Translations under genes and position numbers: made by a program
In this document: in pieces, positions 18,437 to 25,858 of the stretch
How the letters are laid out: every line of letters starts with the position of its first letter
Position numbering within the stretch: position 1 is the stretch's first letter
Source of the DNA: Pantoea septica
GTDB lineage: Bacteria > Pseudomonadota > Gammaproteobacteria > Enterobacterales > Enterobacteriaceae
Direction: 5' to 3'
Assembly: GCF_002095575.1 (NCBI RefSeq)
Contig: NZ_MLJJ01000004.1
Coordinates: forward strand, 100,059-164,058
Length of the DNA: 64,000 nucleotides
The notes under the pieces: generated by a model
Told to the model about the DNA's origin: nothing
Seen by the model: only the letters and a program-made list of their open reading frames with translations
Database searches by the model: none

Positions 18437-20373
18437 TGGATATGACCGAATTTTACCAAACCTTTTTTGATGAGGCGCATGAACTGCTGGCGGATATGGA
18501 GAAAAATCTGCTGGAGCTTAATCCGCACCAACCTGACCAGGAGAAGCTTAACGCCATTTTTCGTGCCGCACACTCGATCAAGGGAGGAGCAGGTACCTTC
18601 GGTTTTGACATATTGCAGGAAACCACCCACCTCCTGGAGAACCTGCTCGACGAAGCGCGCTGCGGTATGTTGAATATCACCAGCGAACATATCGATCTTT
18701 TTCTGAGAACCAAAGATATTATGCAAGAGCAGCTTGACGCCTGTAAGCATTCTGCAGAGCCAGATTTAGATAGTTTTGCCTGGATCTGCGAGGCATTGCG
18801 GCAAATAGCACTTGAGAGCCACCCTGGCAAGCCGCTTGAACTTCCCCAGCACGTTGCTGCTGAACCCGCAGCATCAGGGGTAACGAAGATTTATGACGTT
18901 TTGCTCAATGTCGCGGCTTGCGAAGAACAAGAGCTGTTGAGCGAGGAGCTTAAAAACCTCGGCGAAGTACTGAAAATTGAAAATCAGAAGGATCGACTAT
19001 ATGCACAGCTGCAAACCACGGCGACGCCTGATGATATCAGCGCCGTGCTTTGCTTTATTCTTAACCCAGAACAGATTGCCATCACGCCAGCCGTTACGAC
19101 ACCAAAGCGTGCGGATGTGGTAAAGAAGCCGGCGCAAGCTGAAGCATCAGCGAGAAGTGTTGGTGCAGTACAGGGCGCAGAGTCAAGCAGTATTCGCGTT
19201 TCTGTTGAGAAGGTCGATCAGATCATCAATCTGGTCGGTGAACTCATTATCACACAGTCGATGTTAAGCCAGCTTGCCGGTGCGTTTGAGCCTGGTCAGC
19301 ATGAGGCTATCAATAACAGCGTGATCCAGTTAGAACGCAACGCCCGTGATTTACAGGAAGCTGTGATGTCAATCCGCATGATGCCAATGGAGTATGTGTT
19401 CAGCCGCTTCCCGCGGCTGGTGCACGATCTGGCGGGCAAACTCGGAAAAAAAGTTGAGCTGGTACAGAAAGGCGCTTCTGCCGAACTCGATAAAAGCCTG
19501 ATCGAGCGCATTATCGATCCGTTAACGCATCTGGTGCGCAACAGCCTTGATCATGGCATTGAGTTGCCTGAGGTGCGGCGTCAGAAAGGCAAGCCAGAGT
19601 GCGGGGTGCTTACCCTCAGTGCCGAGCATCAAGGCGGTAATATTATCATTCAGGTAACCGATGACGGCGCCGGGCTAAACAGAGAAAAGATCCTTGAGCG
19701 TGCAAAAGCTCAGGGGCTCGCCGTTGATGACAAAATGGATGACGATGAGGTCTGGCAGCTGATTTTTGCCCCTGGCTTCTCCACGGCTGAAACCGTTACT
19801 GATGTTTCAGGGCGTGGCGTGGGCATGGATGTAGTGCGCCGCAACATTCAGGCTATGGGCGGGCGGATAGCGCTCTGTTCGAAGCCTGGCGAAGGCTCAA
19901 CCATCAACATTATTCTGCCGCTGACGCTGGCTATCCTTGACGGCATGTCAGTGCGCGTAGGCGACGAACTTTTTGTTTTGCCTCTCAATACCGTGATGGA
20001 GTCGCTTCAGCCTTCTGAAAGCGCCCTGCACCGCATCACCGGGGGAGGAGAGATGCTGCAGGTGCGCGGCGAATATCTGCCGTTAGTCAAGCTCGGGCAG
20101 CTTTTCAATATTCCTTGCACCGCCCGCCAGGCCAGCGCGGGAATTGCTGTCATTTTGCAAACCGCCGGCTCTCGTTACGCGTTGCTTATTGACCAGCTGA
20201 TTGGACAGCACCAGGTGGTAGTAAAAAATCTCGAGCTCAACTATCGCAAGGTGGCGGGCATATCGGCGGCAACTATTTTGGGAGATGGCAGGGTCGCGCT
20301 GATTCTTGATGTAGGTGCGTTGCCAGCTATGTATCAGGAAATGGCCGCGACAGACGGCTTTTTTAATGATTAA
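18433..20373 (+). CDS. cheA: Chemotaxis histidine kinase CheA
   Basis: CheA autophosphorylates under receptor control and passes phosphate to CheY and CheB. The 646-residue protein (654 in E. coli) shows all five domains. P1 carries the phospho-acceptor His47 in FRAAHSIKGGAGTFGF. P2 spans roughly 155-225, P3 is the dimerisation helix pair from about 255, P4 is the kinase domain (HLVRNSLDHGIE; DDGAGLN; GRGVGMDVVRRN), and P5 is the CheW-like domain from about 510. Start overlaps the motB stop as ATGA. Confidence 0.97.
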   Translation: MMDMTEFYQTFFDEAHELLADMEKNLLELNPHQPDQEKLNAIFRAAHSIKGGAGTFGFDILQETTHLLENLLDEARCGMLNITSEHIDLFLRTKDIMQEQLDACKHSAEPDLDSFAWICEALRQIALESHPGKPLELPQHVAAEPAASGVTKIYDVLLNVAACEEQELLSEELKNLGEVLKIENQKDRLYAQLQTTATPDDISAVLCFILNPEQIAITPAVTTPKRADVVKKPAQAEASARSVGAVQGAESSSIRVSVEKVDQIINLVGELIITQSMLSQLAGAFEPGQHEAINNSVIQLERNARDLQEAVMSIRMMPMEYVFSRFPRLVHDLAGKLGKKVELVQKGASAELDKSLIERIIDPLTHLVRNSLDHGIELPEVRRQKGKPECGVLTLSAEHQGGNIIIQVTDDGAGLNREKILERAKAQGLAVDDKMDDDEVWQLIFAPGFSTAETVTDVSGRGVGMDVVRRNIQAMGGRIALCSKPGEGSTINIILPLTLAILDGMSVRVGDELFVLPLNTVMESLQPSESALHRITGGGEMLQVRGEYLPLVKLGQLFNIPCTARQASAGIAVILQTAGSRYALLIDQLIGQHQVVVKNLELNYRKVAGISAATILGDGRVALILDVGALPAMYQEMAATDGFFND

Positions 20374-20388
20374 ACTAAGGTAAATCAG

Positions 20389-20895
20389 ATGAATTTTTCA
20401 GGTAGCAGCAGCGCGCTAGCCGAAGATGATAACCGGCATGAATATCTCCTTTTTCGCCTTGGCGAAGAAGATTATGGCATTGAAATCCTGAAGGTTCAGG
20501 AGATACGAAACTACGATCGCGTTACGCGTATCGCCAATACACCCGATTTTATTCGAGGCGTGACCAATCTGCGTGGCGTTATTGTTCCTATTATCGATCT
20601 GCGCATTAAGTTTGCGCTGGAATCCACGGCTATTGGTGACAGTACAGTGGTAATTGTTGTCAATCTGGCGAACCGCGTCGTAGGTATCGTGGTTGATGGC
20701 GTTTCAGACGTGCTGGCGCTGACAACCGATCAAATTCGTCCTGCCCCGGAGTTTTCACCTACGCTTTCCACTGAATATATGATCGGGCTGGGCACGCTGG
20801 ATGATCAGATGCTGATTCTGGTTGATATCGAGCGGCTGCTGAATAGCAAAGATATGGCGCTGGTTGAACATCTGGGCGAGACGGCAGGCGCATAA
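20389..20895 (+). CDS. cheW: Chemotaxis coupling protein CheW
   Basis: CheW links receptors to CheA in the signalling array. The 168-residue protein (167 in E. coli) has the typical [17 protein letters not shown], then [20 protein letters not shown] (residues 45-64). [10 protein letters not shown] is also present. It follows cheA by 15 bases. In E. coli receptor genes tar and tap come next; here they are missing. Confidence 0.97.
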   Translation: MNFSGSSSALAEDDNRHEYLLFRLGEEDYGIEILKVQEIRNYDRVTRIANTPDFIRGVTNLRGVIVPIIDLRIKFALESTAIGDSTVVIVVNLANRVVGIVVDGVSDVLALTTDQIRPAPEFSPTLSTEYMIGLGTLDDQMLILVDIERLLNSKDMALVEHLGETAGA

Positions 20896-21360
20896 GCGCG
20901 AATGTCCCTACTGCGGTTGTTACGTTATTTACCCTGGTCTGGTTGAATACCGGAGCAGGGTCCTCAGCTAAATCCTCTCTTAACTCCTGTCTCTAATCTC
21001 GATCATAATCAACAGGCCCGCTGTCACGCTATCCCGCCTCTATTTCTCATGCCCGCATACAGCTACCGGCTTATTAACGCTGGTCTCAGCGGCTCCCATG
21101 AAGGCTACCGGTTCTGCTTTACGCTGTTCAGTACGCTTGCATCCTGGCTTTTTTGCGGTTGAGACATTCATTTGTTCTTTCAAGGAAAAATAGCTGTGCG
21201 ACAGGAGGAGAAGGGAGCCGATGTTTTATTCTTACAGCAGGTGATTCCTGCGCGGCCGCCAGATCTGTCCGCCAGTAATCATGACCGAGTGTGCTGCGGC
21301 AAAAAAAACGCCCGGCCGAGGCGGCTGGGCGTTTGCATCTAAAGGATATGGGAGTCGTAC
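20896..21360. other. Non-coding stretch between cheW and fliC (where E. coli has tar/tap)
   Basis: No credible coding sequence lies here. A weak two-part hairpin (CCCTG 20932-20936 with CAGGG 20956-20960) may end the cheW transcript. A strong AGGAGG at 21203-21208 precedes an ATG at 21221, but that frame stops after seven codons. The fliC terminator occupies the last part. No receptor remnant could be recognised. Confidence 0.5.
21301..21331 (-). terminator. Rho-independent terminator of fliC
   Basis: The stem pairs CGCCCGGCC (21309-21317) with GGCTGGGCG (21323-21331), nine pairs with one G-T, and a 5-base loop. On the minus strand it is followed directly by eight T residues (A-run 21301-21308). 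It lies 30 bases beyond the fliC stop, as expected for a highly expressed gene. Confidence 0.9.
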
Positions 21361-22491
21361 TTAGCGCAGCAGAGACAGGACGTTCTGCGGAACCTGGTTT
21401 GCCTGAGCCAGTACGGTCGTACCAGCAGACTGCAGGATATTAGCGCGGCTCATGTTGGAAACTTCGGTCGCGTAGTCAGCGTCCAGGATGCGTGAACGTG
21501 ATTCAGTCAGGTTGTTCACGGTGCTGTTCAGGTTGCTGATAACAGAGTCAAAGCGGTTCTGGGCAGCACCCAGACCTGAGCGCAGTTTGTCAACCTGGGC
21601 CAGCGCGGCATCGATAACCTCTGTCATCGGTTTGCCCTTCATTGCAGCAACCTCATCATCTGACAGATCGGTGCCTGCGGCAAAAGCGACGGATGCCGGT
21701 GTACCGTTGGCGGTATCCTCAGGAGTAACAGTCGCGGTCACGGTGGTCTGTACTTTAGTACCGTCTGATTTAGCACCAATAGCGATATAGCTTACAGTAC
21801 CGTCATCAGCCGTTTTCGCATAGATGTCACCCTTACCACCTGCGCCAAACAGATCTTCTTTAGCTTTAGCAAAATCTGCATCGCTGATTTTTACTTTGTT
21901 GGTACCATCATCAATAGTGGTGTTTGCGCCTACTTTAGCACCGAAACCTGTACCTACTGCATCGGCGACGTCAAAGTCAGCCAGGCCCAGCGTATCCGCG
22001 TTAATTTTATTCAGGTCAAGTTCGATAGTTTCACCATCGTTTGAACCCACCTGGATAGTCATGGTCTGATCTTTGCTCAGGACTTTCACGCCGTTGAATT
22101 CAGTCTGGTCAGAGATGCGGTTAATCTCTTCCAGGCGCGCATTGATTTCGTCCTGAATTGACTGGCGGTCAGAATCAGAGTTGGTGCCGTTAGCAGCCTG
22201 AACAGCCAGACGGCGGATATTCTGCAGGTTGTCGTTCACTTCATTCAGCGCACCTTCGGTAGTCTGCGCAATGGAGATACCGTCGTTTGCGTTGCGTGAA
22301 GCCTGAGTCAGGCCGGTGATGCTTGCGGTAAAGCGGTTGCTGATTGCCTGACCTGCAGCGTCATCTTTTGCGCTATTGATACGCAGACCTGAAGAGAGAC
22401 GCTCAATTGCGGTGCCCAGAGAAGACTGAGATTTGTTCAGGTTGTTTTGCGCAACCAGACTTAATGAGTTGGTATTAATTACCTGTGCCAT
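21361..22491 (-). CDS. fliC: Flagellin FliC
   Basis: FliC is the filament subunit. The 376-residue protein has intact conserved ends. The N-terminus is MAQVINTNSLSLVAQNNLNK with LSSGLRINSAKDDAAGQAI, and the C-terminus runs from NRFDSVISNLNSTVNNL to VPQNVLSLLR. The middle variable region (about residues 170-290) is short compared with the roughly 500-residue E. coli K-12 flagellin, implying a reduced outer domain. No cysteine is present. It is divergent from fliD, as in E. coli. Confidence 0.97.
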   Translation of the reverse strand: MAQVINTNSLSLVAQNNLNKSQSSLGTAIERLSSGLRINSAKDDAAGQAISNRFTASITGLTQASRNANDGISIAQTTEGALNEVNDNLQNIRRLAVQAANGTNSDSDRQSIQDEINARLEEINRISDQTEFNGVKVLSKDQTMTIQVGSNDGETIELDLNKINADTLGLADFDVADAVGTGFGAKVGANTTIDDGTNKVKISDADFAKAKEDLFGAGGKGDIYAKTADDGTVSYIAIGAKSDGTKVQTTVTATVTPEDTANGTPASVAFAAGTDLSDDEVAAMKGKPMTEVIDAALAQVDKLRSGLGAAQNRFDSVISNLNSTVNNLTESRSRILDADYATEVSNMSRANILQSAGTTVLAQANQVPQNVLSLLR

Positions 22492-23113
22492 GATGATTTC
22501 CTCTTATTGGTATAACTCATGTTTAAAAACGTCGATAACTATTTATCTTTCGTTCCGCTCACATTGAAAATATCGGTGCGTTCTTTTTTTTTCTAAAATT
22601 TTAAATCGGTTTTTTTTCTGATTGTTCAGAAAATAAGCAGGGAGAGGGCGGGCAATATAAAGAGGCAGAGCACATAGACTGGCCATCCTCTTTACCGTTA
22701 GAGAATATCGGCAGGTATCAAATGCTCGATAACCTTGAATTAATGCAGCTATAACGGTCGTTTGACCCGCTGCAGCAAAATAGGGATGCGAAGAGCTTTT
22801 TAATTGGTTGATAAGTTTTGGTTTTTATTTAAGCCTAATCCGGCTGCCTGAGAGATGCCTAAATAGAACGTAGAAAAAGAGCGCGCATTGAGCAAGATAA
22901 TCTCATATAGTAACGGTGGGGAAGGAATGAGATATTAATGTTATAAACTTTGTGGAAGTGTAAATTTAATTAGGCTTTCGGATAAGTCACAAGACGATGT
23001 CTGCGCTTTTGACGTTTTTTCATTCTGCCAGCGGCAGAAATTTTTATTATTTTATTGTTGCTGACCGTTATTTTAAGAGGCAATCTTTCAAATAACTGAC
23101 GAAGGAGTAAAAA
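22492..23113. promoter_or_regulatory. fliC / fliD divergent intergenic region (622 bp)
   Basis: This AT-rich region must carry the promoters of fliC (minus) and fliDST (plus). On the minus strand a CCGATA at about 22571-22576 resembles the sigma-28 -10 core at a sensible distance from the fliC start, but its -35 is poor. On the plus strand TAAATTTA...CGGATAA around 22961-22986 is a weak sigma-28-like match with off spacing. No gene is seen. Confidence 0.45.
23023..23056 (+). terminator. Terminator-like hairpin in the fliD leader
   Basis: TTCTGCC (23023-23029) and GGCAGAA (23033-23039) form a perfect 7-bp stem with a 3-base loop. It is followed on the plus strand by the T-rich run ATTTTTATTATTTTATT. 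It lies 74 bases upstream of fliD with no upstream plus-strand gene for over 2 kb. It could be an attenuator or a relic of a lost gene. Confidence 0.5.
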
Positions 23114-24589
23114 ATGACGACTATGACGTCATTGGGTATCGGTTCTGGTCTTGATTTGCAAACCATGCTAACCCAGCTGCAGGCCGCTGAGCAAACACGC
23201 CTGAGTCCTTATACTTCACTACAAAAGAGCTACGAGTCTAAAATTTCTACCTGGGGCAAAATCTCCAGCGGTTTATCCAGCCTGAAAAAGAGTGTCGAAA
23301 CCCTTCAGAAAGATGCGTTTAACACCTTAAGCATCAGTAGTAATAATGCGTTTAGCGCTACCGCGACCTCAGAGGCGAGTGCCGACAGCCATGAGATTAC
23401 GGTTATGCAGCTGGCAACCGCGCATAAAATCAAAACCGCCACAAAACCCAGCGCGGATGACGATCTCGGAAGCAGCAGCGACGAGCGCACCATTAAAATC
23501 ACGCAGGGAAACGGTAAAGAGATTGAGGTGACCCTGAAGCAGGATGAAACCTCGCTTAATGATATCGCCAAGGCGATCAACAAGCAGGGCGGGGATGTCA
23601 AAGCCACGGTTCAGCGCACTGATGAGGGTTATCAGCTGATGCTCAGCTCGAAAACCACCGGTAGCGATGGCGCCATTTCGGTAGACGTGGAAGGCGATGA
23701 GGATCTTGCCGGCATCCTGAACTGTCATAATGGCGGCTCATCTGTTGATGAAAATGGTAATCCCACTAACGGGGATGCCATGCAGGTTGTAACCGAAGCG
23801 CAGGATGCAAAATTACGCGTTGACGGCAGTAACTATACCCACTCCAGCAATGATATTTCCGATATTATCACTGGCGTTACCCTGAATCTGAAGGCGGTGT
23901 CTGAAAAAGAGGGGGACAGTTATAAATCTGAGCAGCTGACGCTGACGAAAGATAGTTCTGCTATCAAAAAGAGTCTGCAAGATTTTGTTAAGCAGTATAA
24001 CGCATTGCTTTCGACCACGAATGATGCAGCCAAGTATGTGCCTAACGACACTTCTGGCCTGACAGATGAAGATATTGCAAAACCGAACAGCAGCAATGGT
24101 GCACTGGTGGGCGACTCAATGCTGCGTGGCATGGTCGGCGATATTCGCTCTACCGTTAACGGTGTCTTTGGTGACAGCGGCGCGGATTACGCTTCACTGG
24201 CCGATATCGGGATTACTATTGATGCGACAACCGGACAAATGACGCTGAATGACAGCAAACTGGACGAAGCTATCGCTGATAATCCCGATCAGATTGCCAA
24301 TATTTTTCAGGATCATAACGGCCAGAAAGGCATGGCCAACACGCTAAACGATATTATCGTCAGCTTTATCGGCGATGAAGACAGCAAAATTGACGGTCAG
24401 ATCAAAAGCACCACCGACAGCCTCGACGATCAGGTAAAAATCGTTAAGGGACAAATCGATAAAATGCAGAAGCTGGTGGATGCACAGGTAGAACGCTATC
24501 GCGTTCAGTTCCAGAATCTGGATGCCACCATGTCTAAAATGACCAGCATGAGCAATGCATTGACTAGCCTGATGACCTCGCTCTCCTGA
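23114..24589 (+). CDS. fliD: Flagellar filament cap protein FliD (HAP2)
   Basis: FliD forms the pentameric cap that folds flagellin at the filament tip. The 491-residue protein (468 in E. coli) begins MTTMTSLGIGSGLDLQTMLT, the family N-terminal signature. It has coiled-coil helices near both ends and the C-terminal segment VERYRVQFQNLDATMSKM. A single cysteine at residue 204 (GILNCHNGG) is unusual. A GAAGGAG ribosome site precedes the start. Heads fliDST. Confidence 0.96.
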   Translation: MTTMTSLGIGSGLDLQTMLTQLQAAEQTRLSPYTSLQKSYESKISTWGKISSGLSSLKKSVETLQKDAFNTLSISSNNAFSATATSEASADSHEITVMQLATAHKIKTATKPSADDDLGSSSDERTIKITQGNGKEIEVTLKQDETSLNDIAKAINKQGGDVKATVQRTDEGYQLMLSSKTTGSDGAISVDVEGDEDLAGILNCHNGGSSVDENGNPTNGDAMQVVTEAQDAKLRVDGSNYTHSSNDISDIITGVTLNLKAVSEKEGDSYKSEQLTLTKDSSAIKKSLQDFVKQYNALLSTTNDAAKYVPNDTSGLTDEDIAKPNSSNGALVGDSMLRGMVGDIRSTVNGVFGDSGADYASLADIGITIDATTGQMTLNDSKLDEAIADNPDQIANIFQDHNGQKGMANTLNDIIVSFIGDEDSKIDGQIKSTTDSLDDQVKIVKGQIDKMQKLVDAQVERYRVQFQNLDATMSKMTSMSNALTSLMTSLS

Positions 24590-24642
24590 AGATAACCACA
24601 CGGGGCGATATAGCGCCCCTTTAAACTTACACAGAGATAATC

Positions 24643-25023
24643 ATGTATTCCGCAAAAGGAATTCAGGCTTACGCTCAGGTTAGCCTGCAAAGTAAATTAA
24701 GCGGCGCCACGCCTCATCAGCTGATCACCATGTTGTTTGACGGTGCGCATAATGCGTTGATCAGAGCCAAACTCTGTATAGCGCAGGGCAAGATTGCTGA
24801 ACGAGGTGAAATGATCTCTAAAGCGATTAACATCATTGAGAGTGGACTACGCGGCGCGCTGGACCGTGAAAAAGGTGCGCATATCGCCGAGGAGCTTGAC
24901 ACATTGTATGACTATTTTTCGCGCACGCTTCTTCAGGCAAACCTGCATAACGATCCGGCCCTTATTGATCACGTTGACGAACTCCTGATGAATATCGCCA
25001 GCGCCTGGAAAGAAATTGAATAA
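24643..25023 (+). CDS. fliS: Flagellin export chaperone FliS
   Basis: FliS binds the FliC C-terminus in the cytoplasm and prevents premature polymerisation. The 126-residue protein starts MYSAKGIQAYAQVSLQSKLS and has HQLITMLFDGAHNALIRAKL and AINIIESGLRGALD, all close to E. coli FliS (about 136 residues). It sits between fliD and fliT in the standard order. Confidence 0.96.
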   Translation: MYSAKGIQAYAQVSLQSKLSGATPHQLITMLFDGAHNALIRAKLCIAQGKIAERGEMISKAINIIESGLRGALDREKGAHIAEELDTLYDYFSRTLLQANLHNDPALIDHVDELLMNIASAWKEIE

Positions 25024-25039
25024 CGTGAGTAAATGTTAA

Positions 25040-25378
25040 ATGCATACGGTTGAAACGGTAAGCCTTAAAAAGATTATGGCATCCAACGAGATGCTGTTGA
25101 ACCTCGCGCGTGAGGAGAAATGGGATGATTTTATGGAAATGGTCGAAAAATATATCATTTATCTGCATGATTTCATCAAAAGACAAGCCGAAATCGATGG
25201 GGAGGGCGAGAAAGAGAGACTACGTCATACCTTGCAGAAACTGCTACGGAATGAAGAAGAGATAGTGCAAAGATTACAACGCCATCTGAACGTGTTGTCG
25301 AATAAAATGACATTATTAAAACAGGGGAAAAAATGCGCTCAGGCGTATTCAGCTCAAAATTTGCAGTCGTTTCATTAA
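25040..25378 (+). CDS. fliT: FliD chaperone / FlhDC antagonist FliT
   Basis: FliT is the export chaperone of FliD and, when free, binds FlhC to dampen FlhDC activity. The 112-residue protein (about 121 in E. coli) is all-helical with NEMLLNLAREEKWDDFMEMVEKY, read from residue 16. The C-terminal half is charged (LLRNEEEIVQRLQRHLNVL). Similarity is weaker than for fliD and fliS, so position after fliS adds support. The ribosome site is weak. Confidence 0.85.
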   Translation: MHTVETVSLKKIMASNEMLLNLAREEKWDDFMEMVEKYIIYLHDFIKRQAEIDGEGEKERLRHTLQKLLRNEEEIVQRLQRHLNVLSNKMTLLKQGKKCAQAYSAQNLQSFH

Positions 25379-25384
25379 TAATAA

Positions 25385-25412
25385 TGGGCCAGCGCTTTCG
25401 CTGACTGGCCCA
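25385..25412. terminator. Bidirectional terminator between fliT and flhE
   Basis: TGGGCCAG (25385-25392) and CTGGCCCA (25405-25412) form a perfect 8-bp stem, with an internal AGCG/CGCT pair possible in the loop. It lies 6 bases past the fliT stop and 26 bases from the flhE stop, between convergent genes. The plus side is followed by a T/C-rich tract. Confidence 0.7.
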
Positions 25413-25438
25413 TCTTCTTCTCTCACGGTTCTCTCTGC

Positions 25439-25858
25439 TTATTGCCCGCTCTCCTGGTAGCTAATGGTTAATTGATTGCTCACAACGTTTAATGCGGGTA
25501 TCAACTGTCCTTTATGCTGAACAGAATAGATAAAACGAAAAGGGCCATGCGGCGAGAGCTGAAGCTGCTGATTGAGTTTGCCGCTCAGGCCGGGAAGCTG
25601 TAGGCAACGTTCAGGGGTACAGAGCTTTATTCGCAGAGCCAGGGGCGGCGGGGACAGCAGCGTAATGCGCCACTGAATACCTGTTGTGGTGGCGCGGGCG
25701 CTGAGCCCCGCTGGAGGCGTAAGGGGATGACTGACCAGGATCTGTTGCCCGCGGCTGACGATGCCGCCATGACTTTTACCACTCCAGGCACCGCTGGCAG
25801 CCAGGAGCGGCAGTGGCAGCAGAAAAAACAGCGCGCTTATCCTGACTGACGCGCTCAT
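25439..25858 (-). CDS. flhE: Flagellar protein FlhE
   Basis: FlhE is a small periplasmic protein encoded with flhBA in enterics; it is thought to guard the export gate against proton leak. The start chosen is the ATG at 25858, which overlaps the flhA stop as ATGA. This gives 139 residues (130 in E. coli). The signal peptide ends about LLAASGAW. Two cysteines in KLCTPERCLQL match E. coli FlhE (RLCSQSRCVEL). The frame runs 28 codons further upstream inside flhA, which is rejected. Confidence 0.93.
   Translation of the reverse strand: MSASVRISALFFLLPLPLLAASGAWSGKSHGGIVSRGQQILVSHPLTPPAGLSARATTTGIQWRITLLSPPPLALRIKLCTPERCLQLPGLSGKLNQQLQLSPHGPFRFIYSVQHKGQLIPALNVVSNQLTISYQESGQ

Noticed and set aside
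22561..22610. Full sigma-28 promoter for fliC (TAAAATTT with CCGATA)
   Set aside because: The -10 core is fair, but the only good -35 is about six bases too far away, so I kept only a region-level regulatory call.
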